Origin: Clostridiales bacterium GWF2_38_85
GTDB lineage: Bacteria > Bacillota > Clostridia > Oscillospirales > CAG-382
DNA length: 40,935 nucleotides
Direction: 5' to 3'
NCBI GenBank assembly: GCA_001797275.1
Contig: MGOY01000004.1
Location: forward strand, 1 to 40,935
Shown: positions 1-8,496 of the stretch, one piece after another
Position numbering within the stretch: the first letter of the stretch is position 1
Layout of the letters: the number at the start of each line of letters is the position of its first letter
Made by a program: the position numbers and the translations under genes
Notes under the pieces: model-generated
Database searches by the model: none
Seen by the model: the letters and a program-made list of their open reading frames with translations, nothing else
Told to the model about the DNA's origin: nothing

Positions 1-165
1 TTAGTTTTGTTATACATATTTTTCTGCAGATCACTCCCATTATTTACATGATAATTTTTCTGATTTAGGACTTGACTTTTATTAGCAGGTTTCATAAATT
101 TACGAATATATTATATCAATATTAAATAACTATGTCAAGCATACAATATAAACTTATAAATGAAA

Positions 166-199
166 ATTTCCTGCTTTGCATATATGCAAAGCAGGAAAT
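166..199 (-). terminator. Intrinsic terminator of the oxidoreductase operon
   Basis: Two perfect 17-bp arms, ATTTCCTGCTTTGCATA at 166-182 and its complement at 183-199, meet with no spacer. Read on the minus strand the hairpin is followed by a TTTT run, directly after the oxidoreductase stop codon. The first 160 bases of the window hold nothing else I can name. Confidence 0.75.
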
Positions 200-206
200 A
201 CAATAA

Positions 207-1046
207 TCAGATATTTACCCATTCAAGCGGTTTTTTCATAGCCTTTGCGCCTGATTCGATGATGCCCATAATTGCGATGGTTTCCTTAGGATCAGCTTTT
301 ACATTTCCCGTTTTAAAGAAATCGCACATTTCGACGATGAAATTATCAAAATATGATGTCATATCACCGATTACTTCGAATTTACCGTCATCATAAGCAA
401 TGTTAAGTCCGAAGCTTACACGCCAGTCGTTGAACAGGCTGAGAACTGCGCGTCTGTTACCTGCAAACTCGATAAGAAGTGCAGGGGCTTCCTTTGATCC
501 GATAGCCATAACTCTTTCAGCCTGGCTGCCCATTAGCATAACGATAGGCTCAAGCTGATGGATTGTGTATATCTCGAACACTCCAGGACCCTTTGAATTG
601 ATAAATGTAACGCCGTCTTTGCGGATATTCTTCATCTCGTTTGCAAATCTAAGAGCTGATGTTGAGAAGAAGGGGGTGTTGTGTTTTTCAGCATTGGCGA
701 CGATTTCTTCGGCGATTGCTTTTGTGGTAGCAAAAGTTTTATCAACATAAGTGCATTTGCCGCTTGCAAGCGGGAGGCGGGTGAGGTCAAGATGACGCTC
801 AGGATTGTCGGGTGAAAGTACAATAAGGCAATCGCTCTTCTCGACAAGCTCTTCGATGGTGTTGATTCTCTGAACACCGAATTTTTCACACCATTGATCG
901 GTTGTCATTCCTCCCTTTGGTGAATTGATCTCAGCGTATGCATAAGCGACGACAAGCTCATCGCCTGCAACCTTTTTAATCATATCGGGATAATTATTAG
1001 CATGCCACTCATCAAGATAGTGATCTATAAAGCCTATTTTCTTCAT
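207..1046 (-). CDS. Gfo/Idh/MocA-like oxidoreductase
   Basis: 279 aa. The layout resembles the Gfo/Idh/MocA group: an N-terminal nucleotide-binding-like half, a segment around residues 100-125 (CTYVDKTFATT) resembling the conserved active-site loop where catalytic lysines lie in this family, and a C-terminal half that would form the open beta sheet. It is short (the family is usually 330-390 aa) and lacks a clear GxGxxG at the N-terminus, so cofactor use is uncertain. It lies 30 bp after a sugar-phosphate isomerase-like gene on the same strand, the usual pairing of these families in sugar or inositol catabolism. A strong terminator follows. The substrate cannot be told. Confidence 0.7.
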   Translation of the reverse strand: MKKIGFIDHYLDEWHANNYPDMIKKVAGDELVVAYAYAEINSPKGGMTTDQWCEKFGVQRINTIEELVEKSDCLIVLSPDNPERHLDLTRLPLASGKCTYVDKTFATTKAIAEEIVANAEKHNTPFFSTSALRFANEMKNIRKDGVTFINSKGPGVFEIYTIHQLEPIVMLMGSQAERVMAIGSKEAPALLIEFAGNRRAVLSLFNDWRVSFGLNIAYDDGKFEVIGDMTSYFDNFIVEMCDFFKTGNVKADPKETIAIMGIIESGAKAMKKPLEWVNI

Positions 1047-1076
1047 TGTTATATCAATCCTCTCTGTTTCTAATGC

Positions 1077-1931
1077 CTATATTTTGTTTTTCAAAAAGTC
1101 TACTGCGAGTTTAATATCCACATACGGGTCAGCTCCGCATTCACGCTCAATTGTAAGGAAGCCATTGAATCCGATGTCAGAAAGTGCCTTCAAATAATTA
1201 TTGAAGTCAACATCACCTTTCCCAAGAGGAAGCTCGATGAAGTAATCGCTCATTCTGAGGTCCTCGATACCGCCCTCTGCAAAGAAATTGTAAATAATTC
1301 TCGGCTCAGTCTTCTGAAGAAGTCTGCCATCTTTTGCATGCGTGTGTACGATATAATCCTTGAGTGTGTAAACAGCCTTTACCGGATCATCATCGGTAAC
1401 CATGATCAGGTTAGCCGGGTCAAGATTAACACCAATTCCCTTGCTTCCGACATCAGCAATAAATCCGGCAAGTGTTTCGGCCTTTTCAGGACCTGTCTCG
1501 ATAGCGAATGTAACGCCAAGCTTTGCCGCATAGTCGCCCATTTCCTTGCAGGCAGCTTTCATGTTCTTGTATGCTTCACAGCTTTTGTCGGTCGGGACAA
1601 CACCGATATGTGTCGTAACAACCTTGCTGTTAAGCTTTACTGCAAGCTCTGCAACCACCTTGCTTGCCGGAACCTTCCATGCATTCTCATCTGTGCGCTC
1701 AAAACCATGACCGCCGAAATCGCCGCAGACAGCTGATACGGCAAGTCCTCTCTTTGAAAGCTCCTCATTTACTTTCGCAACCTTTGCATCATCAAAGGTG
1801 TCATACTTCATCTCACCATCAACGACATAAAGCTGAATTCCTTCAGCACCGACTTCCTTTGCTTTATCAAGTCCTTCAAAAAACGGGAGCTTAAATGAGT
1901 CAACCATAACTCCTATCTTAAACTTTTTCAT
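1077..1931 (-). CDS. Sugar phosphate isomerase/epimerase-like TIM barrel
   Basis: 284 aa, the normal length for xylose-isomerase-like TIM barrels (AP endonuclease family 2 fold). Visible family marks are the N-terminal GVMVDSF strand, a Glu in VTFAIETGPE, GVNLDPANLIM, a His in IVHTHAKDGR, and the C-terminal GFLTIERECG; these Glu, Asp and His residues are the usual metal ligands. Cytosolic; probably an isomerisation or epimerisation step feeding the downstream oxidoreductase (inference). The gap of 41 bp to the upstream exporter gene and 30 bp to the downstream gene suggests one operon. Confidence 0.8.
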   Translation of the reverse strand: MKKFKIGVMVDSFKLPFFEGLDKAKEVGAEGIQLYVVDGEMKYDTFDDAKVAKVNEELSKRGLAVSAVCGDFGGHGFERTDENAWKVPASKVVAELAVKLNSKVVTTHIGVVPTDKSCEAYKNMKAACKEMGDYAAKLGVTFAIETGPEKAETLAGFIADVGSKGIGVNLDPANLIMVTDDDPVKAVYTLKDYIVHTHAKDGRLLQKTEPRIIYNFFAEGGIEDLRMSDYFIELPLGKGDVDFNNYLKALSDIGFNGFLTIERECGADPYVDIKLAVDFLKNKI

Positions 1932-1971
1932 TGTAATTATCCTTTCGGTATTTTATTATAATTTTATTTAA

Positions 1972-2442
1972 TTAAATCAAAGCCGGTAAGAATACTGTCA
2001 ATAATGATACTATGATTCCTGCCAGAAATACACCGCAAACAATTGCCGGCAATGCGTCTTTCAGCTTTAATTGCAGTGTTATCGCAATCAATGCACCTGT
2101 CCAGGCACCTGTTCCGGGAAGTGGTATTGCTACAAAGGCTAAAAGTCCCCAGAAAAGAACACCTTTTATTTTTGAGGCCTTTTTTTCGCCAATCTCAATG
2201 ATTTTTCTGAAGGGTTTCCCGAATTTTTCGAATTTTGCAAAGTACTTCAACACCTTTTCACCGAATATTATCAGAAAAGGAATCGGAATCAGGTTGCCAA
2301 TAAAAGCGATCGCTGTACTTTCCCAAACCGATAATCCCAACCCAACGCCAATAGGTATTGCACCTCTCAGCTCTATAATCGGAACCATGCTGACTAACAA
2401 GACATAAAGTATATTAACCATATTATATCCTTTGCCGTACAC
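1972..2442 (-). CDS. Small multidrug export-like membrane protein (PF06695 type)
   Basis: 156 aa with about four hydrophobic segments. The pattern VPIIELRGAIPIG near residues 20-32 and PLPGTGAWTGALIA near 108-121 is characteristic of the putative small multidrug export family (PF06695). The transport function is a family label rather than proven. It is first in the minus-strand operon, with its own promoter about 40 bp upstream. The start could be residue 1 or Met8 (MVNILYVLL); Met8 fits the family start better. Confidence 0.75.
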   Translation of the reverse strand: MYGKGYNMVNILYVLLVSMVPIIELRGAIPIGVGLGLSVWESTAIAFIGNLIPIPFLIIFGEKVLKYFAKFEKFGKPFRKIIEIGEKKASKIKGVLFWGLLAFVAIPLPGTGAWTGALIAITLQLKLKDALPAIVCGVFLAGIIVSLLTVFLPALI

Positions 2443-2483
2443 TATTTCGAATTAGTATTAGTTGCTATTTATTTAACAACATG

Positions 2484-2512
2484 ATTATACAATACCCAAA
2501 TCGTCAAGTCAA
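2484..2512 (-). promoter_or_regulatory. Sigma-A promoter of the exporter operon
   Basis: On the minus strand, -35 TTGACT (2507-2512), 17-bp spacer, -10 TATAAT (2484-2489). Confidence 0.75.
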
Positions 2513-2568
2513 TACTTATCAAGGAAATCATTAAAATTGATTTTTTGTAATTGTTTCATAGATATGTG

Positions 2569-2597
2569 TTGAATTTTAATATTTAATCTGTTAATAT
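2569..2597 (+). promoter_or_regulatory. Probable promoter of the radical SAM gene
   Basis: TTGAAT (2569-2574), 17-bp spacer, TAATAT (2592-2597). The region is very AT-rich, so this is only a likely match. Confidence 0.45.
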
Positions 2598-2672
2598 ATA
2601 TTTATAAATATAATTGACTTCTAATGGAAGGATGTTAATTCGAGCTGTACCGGATTAATAACGATAAAATAC

Positions 2673-4232
2673 ATGAAAAATCTTAACGGTAAAAGCGCAA
2701 GGATGCTTCTGGTCTACCCTGACTACACAGACAGAGACTGCACAACAAAAACAAGTGGCGGTAATTACAGTGAAGGGCTTGCTTCGATTTCAGCTGTTTT
2801 AAAAGATGGTGGACATAGTGTCAGCTTGTTGCATTTGTTTTATCTGCATCAGGAAAATGATTTCAAAGATAAGCTTCGCAACTTAGGTGAATTTGATATA
2901 ATTGGTTTTTCGATCAGAACAACCGCTTTCCCCGATTCGCAGCTCTATATAAAATGGACAAAAGAAGTATATCCCGAAGTCTTTATCATCTGTGGCAGCT
3001 ATCATGTTACACTTGTTCCCGATGAGGTTATTGCAATAGATGGTGTTGACTGTGTTTGTATCGGTGACGGTGAATATGCAGAGCTTGAACTTTGCGATGC
3101 AATGCGTGACGGTAAGGACTATACCAACATCGAAAGCCTGTATTTCAAGCTTCCTGATGGAACAATCAAAAAAAATCCTGTCCGTCCTGTATTCGAGGAC
3201 CTTGAAAGGCTGCCTATACCCGATTTTGATCTCTTCGATTATGAAAACCTTGCAAGTTCAAAAATAAACACAGCAATCGTTATGATGAGCCGTGGCTGCT
3301 TGTTCTCCTGTACTTACTGTGGCAACTCACAGTTTCGCAATGTTTATCCCAACCGCAAGAAATATGCACGCTTCCGCAGCCCTGAAAATTCGATTTTATA
3401 TTTGAAAACTCTGTTATCAAAGTACCCGAATATCAAGTATTTAAATTTCCGTGATGCGATATTCAATATGTATCCCGACTGGTTCGATAAATTCATTGAC
3501 GTATATAAAAAGGAAATCAACCTCCCCTTCACCTGTAATCTTCGGTTTGATGCTATGAATGAAGATACAGTCCACAGAATGAAGGAAGCCGGTTGTTATA
3601 CAATCGACATAGGTGTTGAGAGCGGTGACCAGGAAATCCGCATGAAATACCTTAAACGCAATATGACCGATGAAATGATGATCAATGCAAGCAAATGGTT
3701 CCACAAATATGGAATCACTGTTCTGACATACAACATCTTAGGTTTACCATATGAGGATCTGCACCGTGCTTTGAAAACAGTCAAGTTGAATGCAAAGCTA
3801 AAAAGCGACCGCATCATCCCTAATATATTCTATCCCTACCCAATGACAGAACTGCATCGTATTGCAAAGGAAGCAGGCTTTGTGCCGGATGTTATATCAC
3901 CTGACTGCCGTGTTCCGCTTGTTCAGAAACAATTCCCCGAGCATGAAGTGTTGTTTGTTGCGAACTATTTCATGTATTATGTAAAACGTTATAAATGGGC
4001 ATTTAGTCATGGTGGAATCGGAAAAACATACGAAAAATGGCTTGACTTTTGGTTTACTGGTCCGATTACACCAAGAAAATTCTTAGTTTTTGTTTACGAT
4101 AAGCAGGATAATGCAAAACGCAAGCTGAAAAAATATCTTGCAAATAAACATCCCGATTTATATTTATCGCTGAGAGATAAACGCTTTAAAAAGCGGGCAG
4201 GCAATACAAAAAATAATTCCAAGGAAGTTTAG
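2673..4232 (+). CDS. B12-binding-domain radical SAM protein
   Basis: 519 aa. Residues about 10-140 look like a cobalamin-binding Rossmann domain of the PF02310 type (FDIIGFSIRTTAFPDSQLY, ICGSYHVTLVPDEV, VCIGDGEYAE). The radical SAM core follows, with the cluster motif CLFSCTYC giving C209, C213 and C216, and later IDIGVESGDQEIR and ITVLTYNILGLP, typical of the Elp3/MiaB-like fold. Such proteins usually carry out methylation or rearrangement chemistry on unknown substrates. The start is uncertain because ATG 2673 has no clear SD. Three bases separate it from the next gene, so they are co-transcribed. The closest relative in the window is the truncated radical SAM gene near 35 kb. Confidence 0.88.
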   Translation: MKNLNGKSARMLLVYPDYTDRDCTTKTSGGNYSEGLASISAVLKDGGHSVSLLHLFYLHQENDFKDKLRNLGEFDIIGFSIRTTAFPDSQLYIKWTKEVYPEVFIICGSYHVTLVPDEVIAIDGVDCVCIGDGEYAELELCDAMRDGKDYTNIESLYFKLPDGTIKKNPVRPVFEDLERLPIPDFDLFDYENLASSKINTAIVMMSRGCLFSCTYCGNSQFRNVYPNRKKYARFRSPENSILYLKTLLSKYPNIKYLNFRDAIFNMYPDWFDKFIDVYKKEINLPFTCNLRFDAMNEDTVHRMKEAGCYTIDIGVESGDQEIRMKYLKRNMTDEMMINASKWFHKYGITVLTYNILGLPYEDLHRALKTVKLNAKLKSDRIIPNIFYPYPMTELHRIAKEAGFVPDVISPDCRVPLVQKQFPEHEVLFVANYFMYYVKRYKWAFSHGGIGKTYEKWLDFWFTGPITPRKFLVFVYDKQDNAKRKLKKYLANKHPDLYLSLRDKRFKKRAGNTKNNSKEV

Positions 4233-4234
4233 AT

Positions 4235-4693
4235 ATGAATCATAAACAAAAAGCAATAGAATTATTCAATGAAGGATATAACTGTGCTCAATCTGTTTTT
4301 GCAGCATTCTGCGATGTTACAGGTATGGAGTTTGAAGAAGCGATTAAGCTGTCCTCGTCATTCGGTGGCGGCATGGGCAGACTTCGTGAGGTATGCGGTG
4401 CAGTTTCGGCAATGTTCATGATTACCGGTATACTGTATGGCTATACAAATCCGACCGATAGTGAAGCTAAAGCCGAACATTACAAACAGATTCAACTGCT
4501 TGCTGAAAAATTCAAAGAGAAAAACGGGTCTATAATCTGCCGTGATATTTTAATTGAAGCCGGTGTTGAGAATGTAAATACCAATTATATTCCTGAAGCA
4601 AGAACCAAAGAATACTATGAAAAGCGTCCCTGCGCTGAATATGTTGGCGATGCAGCAGAAATTCTTGACGAATATATAAAAAATCATAAATAA
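4235..4693 (+). CDS. C_GCAxxG_C_C family protein
   Basis: 152 aa. It shows the family cysteine pattern: C17 in GYNCAQSV, the core VCGAVSAMFMITG, then IICRDI and RPCAEYV. The conserved cysteines suggest metal or Fe-S binding, and family members are often found beside redox enzymes; the biochemical role is unknown. It starts 3 bp after the radical SAM gene (GAAGTTTAGATATG), so the two are likely translationally coupled, consistent with a redox or metal-cluster partner role (inference). Confidence 0.85.
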   Translation: MNHKQKAIELFNEGYNCAQSVFAAFCDVTGMEFEEAIKLSSSFGGGMGRLREVCGAVSAMFMITGILYGYTNPTDSEAKAEHYKQIQLLAEKFKEKNGSIICRDILIEAGVENVNTNYIPEARTKEYYEKRPCAEYVGDAAEILDEYIKNHK

Positions 4694-4794
4694 TACTAAT
4701 CTCTCATAAAACATTATGTTAAAATTCTGCGAAAAATCCATAAAGCAAAGGTTTATCCTTGAATTTTATCTATGTTTTTAATCGAGATAAGTAT

Positions 4795-4880
4795 AAGGGA
4801 ATGAAGTTCTCTCTTACACATTGTAAAACCGCTTATTAAGCTGATGACTTCTGCAACACCGCAGAGTTATCAGCTTTTTT
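4795..4880 (+). promoter_or_regulatory. Fluoride riboswitch (crcB motif) with transcription terminator
   Basis: The arrangement matches the crcB/fluoride aptamer. A stem is formed by AAGGGA (4795-4800) and TCTCTT (4810-4815) around the loop ATGAAGTTC. Then come AAAACC, a GCTT/AAGC stem (4831-4834 with 4838-4841), and TGATGACTTCTGC. The aptamer pseudoknot can form between GAAGTT (4803-4808) and GACTTC (4846-4851). The same 3' segment is the 5' arm of a terminator (4838-4854 with 4861-4876, then T6). Fluoride binding should therefore prevent termination and turn on the antiporter 32 bp downstream. Identified by recall of the consensus, not by a covariance search. Confidence 0.85.
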
Positions 4881-4911
4881 ACGAATTGTAATATACGAAA
4901 GGAATCTGTTT

Positions 4912-6093
4912 ATGCTCATCAGCTTCGCTGTTATTTTAATTTTAGGTTTCACTTTGAGCGGTATATTTCAAAAGCTCCGGCTTCCGGGATTGCTCGGAAT
5001 GCTGTTGACAGGAATAATACTCGGTCCGTACGCACTTAATTTGATTGATTCAAGCATCCTGTCGATTTCCGCCGACCTTCGTGAAATAGCACTTATTGTT
5101 ATTTTAGTCAGAGCAGGCTTGTCGCTTGACATCAAGGATTTGAAAAAGGTCGGTCGACCTGCAATTTTGCTTTGCTTCATCCCGGCAACGCTTGAGATTG
5201 TCGGTGTGGTTTTACTTGCGCCGCCGTTTCTTGGTGTTTCAGTGATCGAAGCAGCAATAATGGGTGCTATGCTTGCAGCGGTTTCGCCTGCGGTTATAGT
5301 ACCAAAGATGCTGACACTCATGGAAAAAGGGTATGGAAAGAAAAAAAGCATTCCGCAAATGATTATGGCGGGAGCCTCTGCTGATGATATATATGCAATC
5401 GTGCTTTTCACATCGTTTATCAGCATTGACAGAGGCGGTTCGTTCGACGCGTTGTCAATGTTAAAAATCCCGGTTTCGATATTGACCGGACTTTTTGTCG
5501 GTATCGGTTTCGGCTTTTTTTTAGTGCAAGTATTCAAACGAATCCATATGAGAGATACAATAAAAATATTGTTGATCCTTGGTATATCATTTTTATTTGT
5601 CGGTTTTGAAGAATATGTCTCAGCTGTTGTTCCCTTCTCCGGGCTACTTGCGGTAATGGCGCTGGGTGGAACAGTATTGAAAATGCGTGAGGTTGTCGCA
5701 AAACGAACTCAAGGCAAGTTCTCAAAAATCTGGGTTGCGGCAGAGCTGATTCTGTTTGTGCTTGTAGGTGCGGCCGTTGATATAAACGCTGCTTATAAAG
5801 CAGGTGTTGCGGCAGTTCTGCTTATTTTCGGCGCATTGCTGTTCAGAGCTGTCGGTGTTGTTATCAGCCTTATTAAAACAGGTTTATCCTTCAAAGAAGT
5901 GTTATTTTGCAACATCGGTTACCTCCCAAAGGCAACCGTTCAAGCTGCCGTCGGTGCTATCCCGCTTGCAATGGGAGTAGCGGCAGGCAACACAATACTA
6001 AGCGTTGCCGTTGTCTCTATCATAGTTACAGCACCTCTCGGAGCAATTCTGATAGATACGACATACAAAAAATGTCTAAAGGATGATGTCTGA
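4912..6093 (+). CDS. Cation:proton antiporter, fluoride-riboswitch controlled
   Basis: 393 aa integral membrane protein with 10-12 hydrophobic segments and the start of the Na+/H+ exchanger fold: RLPGLLGMLLTGIILGPYAL in TM1-2, AVSPAVIVPKML near residue 120, and GASADDIYAIVLF near 155, whose Asp pair would be the ion-binding site. Cell membrane. SD GAAAGGAA lies upstream of ATG 4912. The fluoride riboswitch in its leader indicates a role in fluoride stress; antiporters are an established class of fluoride-riboswitch targets besides CrcB/Fluc and CLC-F. Whether it moves fluoride itself or restores pH/Na+ balance is not visible. Confidence 0.88.
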   Translation: MLISFAVILILGFTLSGIFQKLRLPGLLGMLLTGIILGPYALNLIDSSILSISADLREIALIVILVRAGLSLDIKDLKKVGRPAILLCFIPATLEIVGVVLLAPPFLGVSVIEAAIMGAMLAAVSPAVIVPKMLTLMEKGYGKKKSIPQMIMAGASADDIYAIVLFTSFISIDRGGSFDALSMLKIPVSILTGLFVGIGFGFFLVQVFKRIHMRDTIKILLILGISFLFVGFEEYVSAVVPFSGLLAVMALGGTVLKMREVVAKRTQGKFSKIWVAAELILFVLVGAAVDINAAYKAGVAAVLLIFGALLFRAVGVVISLIKTGLSFKEVLFCNIGYLPKATVQAAVGAIPLAMGVAAGNTILSVAVVSIIVTAPLGAILIDTTYKKCLKDDV

Positions 6094-6096
6094 CTA

Positions 6097-6125
6097 TTGA
6101 CAAAACAAAATAAATTAAGTATAAT
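6097..6125 (+). promoter_or_regulatory. Consensus sigma-A promoter of the ABC-class ATPase leader
   Basis: TTGACA (6097-6102), 17 bp, TATAAT (6120-6125); both hexamers are perfect. It starts immediately after the antiporter stop codon. Confidence 0.85.
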
Positions 6126-6163
6126 GTTTGAAATACTAAAATTAGTTAAAGGAGGCGATTATC

Positions 6164-6229
6164 ATGAAAAATTTAATATATTTCGGATATCATGCTGTTC
6201 GCCTTATTGCGTATTATAGTATAGCTTAA
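6164..6229 (+). CDS. 21-codon leader ORF of the attenuator
   Basis: ATG 6164 to TAA 6229, preceded by a strong SD (AAAGGAGG, 6148-6155) at good spacing. The product begins MKNLIYFGYH and ends AYYSIA; it is aromatic-rich, with Tyr at positions 6, 9, 17 and 18. Codons 6-9 (TTC GGA TAT) lie in 6182-6190, which is perfectly complementary to 6259-6267, the 5' arm of the first terminator downstream, so translation of this ORF can decide RNA folding. No peptide function beyond cis regulation is evident. Confidence 0.75.
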   Translation: MKNLIYFGYHAVRLIAYYSIA

Positions 6230-6253
6230 AATTTAGTATAAGTATATTATAAC

Positions 6254-6289
6254 AAGGCATATCCGAAGCCGGATGTGCCTTGCTTTTTT
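6254..6289 (+). terminator. Attenuator terminator 1
   Basis: 12-bp stem AAGGCATATCCG (6254-6265) with CGGATGTGCCTT (6270-6281), loop AAGC, then GCTTTTTT. It sits between the leader ORF and the ATPase gene. Confidence 0.85.
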
Positions 6290-6318
6290 GCACATCCGAA
6301 AGAAGATGTGCTTTTTTT
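6290..6318 (+). terminator. Attenuator terminator 2
   Basis: 7-bp stem GCACATC (6290-6296) with GATGTGC (6305-6311), followed by T7, directly after terminator 1. Leader bases 6181-6188 are also perfectly complementary to ATCCGAAA at 6294-6301, so the same leader segment can disrupt either terminator. Confidence 0.75.
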
Positions 6319-6336
6319 GTGAAAGGAGAGGTGCCA

Positions 6337-8388
6337 TTGAAGCGATTGTTAAGCAAACTGAAAAATATGCAGAACACCGAAGCTTCATTTACCGGAATGT
6401 ATGAAGGTGTTATGCTCGTTCACAACAACACCAACATGCCGCCCATTACAGCCTATGACAGTGTTTATTATGACGATAATATCGGCTTTGAAATTAAACG
6501 CACTCATAAGCTGGCTCAGGATAAACCAACTATATCCGTAATAATCCCCTGTGATATAATAACAGGACAAAACGAAGGAGAGATGCCCTTGAAAAGACTG
6601 AAACACTATTTACTCAACATGGAACCGAACACAACAACCTATAAGGAAATGTACGAAGGAAAAGTACTTGTTAACTTCCCACCGAAATCAAACGGTGAAA
6701 TTCTCGAGCCGGAATTCGAGAACAATAATATTTACTGGAGTGAAAACAATTCATATGTTATTGAGTTAACACATAAACTTGCTCAGGATAAACCCACAAT
6801 AACTACACAAATCCCACTCGATGATTTAAGCATGGACATATACACAACAACCGCCGCTGATCACTGTCTGCGTGAATTCAAGCCGTATATTGATACATTG
6901 AATGCAGAGATATACAACCGCAGCCGTCCCGACAAGGAAAACGGAAAATACTATCTTCACAATCCGGGCGGCGAGGTTTTGATGCGTAATACTGCATATT
7001 TCAAGCTCTGTCCGCAGAAGGATTATCGTAACGGCAGCGGCAATACAGTTTATATTCTTGATGATGGTGTCTCAAGACCACCGAAAATGTATCTTTGTAT
7101 AAAAATACAGGTGCAGCTGCCTCAGAAGAAGCTTCGTAAGACAATCCAAATGCTCTGCAAAGACCTGCCTGATGCGGTCAACAGCTTCGTGCGTAATTTC
7201 AATATAACCAAGTTGAACGAAGCTCTTACACTTTCAGAAAAGCAAGCTGCAATCCGTTCATGGCTGAAGCAAAGCGAGTATTGCTGTTTTATCGCAAACG
7301 GCAGTATATTACCGCGTTCAAAAGGCAGCGAGCTTCCGATGGAAAATGCGATACCCTTCAAATCCACACCCGAAGACGAAATTGAAGTCTGCGGTATTAA
7401 AGGCATGGGCATTAAAAGAGGTGTAACCGTCATAACCGGTGGTGGATATTCGGGTAAATCAACTTTGCTCAATGCTATTTCTGCCGGTATTTACAACCAC
7501 ATTGCCGGAGATGGCAGAAAACTGGTCATTACCGATGAAACCGCTGTCAGTATCTCAGCAGAGGATGGCAGGAGTGTAAAGAATGTCAACATATCTCCGT
7601 TTATCAAATGGATTCCCGGTGGTGATACGTTTGATTTTTCGACCGAGCATGCAAGCGGTTCAACCTCACAAGCAGCAAATATTATGGAAGCTATCAACTT
7701 CGGTTCAAAGCTATTCCTCATCGATGAAGACAGAAGCGCAACCAACTTTATGATCCGTGATCGCATGATGAAGCAATTAATTGAGCATGAACCGATTACA
7801 CCATACACCGACCGTGTCAACGAGTTATACAAAAATAACGAAGTTTCGACTGTTCTGGTTATCGGTGGAAGCGGTGAATACTTGTCTGTCGCTGATAGAA
7901 TATACATGATGGACGAATTCGAGATCAGCGATGTAACCGGAAACGCAAAGAAAATATGCGATAATGCAGGAATAATTACATCATATCCAGAACCGGTGGA
8001 ATGGCACATGAACCGCATTCTTTTATCCGACAGCTTCACTTCCTATCCGGAAGGCAACGGAACCGAAAGGCTCGAAGTATCAGATATGGGCTTTATCTTA
8101 ATTGGTGATGAAAGAATCGACATCCGGAATCTCCATCATATCAAATCAACCGCACAGCTGACTGCTCTCGGCTTTATACTGCGTAAGCTCGAAGTTACAA
8201 ACAACGAGAATATTATTGACCTTGAGAAACTAATTGATTTTTTATATGATGAAATTGAAAGGGAAGGACTTGACTGTGTTTTCTCAAGCTTCTTCACAAC
8301 CTGCGAACGATTTTTGGATCTACCGAGAAAATACGAGCTTCTAGCGGTAATCAGCAGAATGAGAAAAATCGCATTCATAAGATTGTGA
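6337..8388 (+). CDS. ABC-class ATPase (PF09818 type) with duplicated N-terminus
   Basis: 684 codons from TTG 6337, chosen because AAAGGAGAGG sits 6 bp before it and because ATG 6280 lies inside terminator 1. The central and C-terminal parts match the predicted ABC-class ATPase family: Walker A GGGYSGKSTLLNAI, then ISAEDGRSV, STEHASGSTSQAANIMEA (signature region), LIDEDRSATNFMIRD (Walker B) and VIGGSGEY. No membrane segments, so cytosolic; the cellular role of the family is unknown. Residues 1-84 and 85-168 are a tandem repeat (KRLL..MYEGV..THKLAQDKPTI versus KRLK..MYEGK..THKLAQDKPTI). The repeat includes a second SD plus TTG at 6589. Expression is probably controlled by the leader ORF and two terminators upstream. 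Confidence 0.85.
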   Translation: MKRLLSKLKNMQNTEASFTGMYEGVMLVHNNTNMPPITAYDSVYYDDNIGFEIKRTHKLAQDKPTISVIIPCDIITGQNEGEMPLKRLKHYLLNMEPNTTTYKEMYEGKVLVNFPPKSNGEILEPEFENNNIYWSENNSYVIELTHKLAQDKPTITTQIPLDDLSMDIYTTTAADHCLREFKPYIDTLNAEIYNRSRPDKENGKYYLHNPGGEVLMRNTAYFKLCPQKDYRNGSGNTVYILDDGVSRPPKMYLCIKIQVQLPQKKLRKTIQMLCKDLPDAVNSFVRNFNITKLNEALTLSEKQAAIRSWLKQSEYCCFIANGSILPRSKGSELPMENAIPFKSTPEDEIEVCGIKGMGIKRGVTVITGGGYSGKSTLLNAISAGIYNHIAGDGRKLVITDETAVSISAEDGRSVKNVNISPFIKWIPGGDTFDFSTEHASGSTSQAANIMEAINFGSKLFLIDEDRSATNFMIRDRMMKQLIEHEPITPYTDRVNELYKNNEVSTVLVIGGSGEYLSVADRIYMMDEFEISDVTGNAKKICDNAGIITSYPEPVEWHMNRILLSDSFTSYPEGNGTERLEVSDMGFILIGDERIDIRNLHHIKSTAQLTALGFILRKLEVTNNENIIDLEKLIDFLYDEIEREGLDCVFSSFFTTCERFLDLPRKYELLAVISRMRKIAFIRL

Positions 8389-8496
8389 TAATTATTAATT
8401 ATAGTTATATTTTTATTCATGCTATTTACAAATGAACATTTTTAGTATATAATTGGCAATGCAAATATTGTTATTTTTAATGAGGAGTTGTAACAA

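Noticed and set aside
1-20. TTAGTTTTGTTATAC at the window start as a fifth MITE end
   Set aside because: Resembles TTAGTTTTATATA only over about 8 bases and the rest is outside the window.
3040-3267. Plus-strand 75-codon frame and many others inside known genes
   Set aside because: Shadow frames of well-supported genes, with no SD or family signal.
6280-6336. ATG upstream start for the ABC-class ATPase
   Set aside because: There the frame reads through both terminators (KSERRCAFF-like residues) and lacks an SD; TTG 6337 has one.
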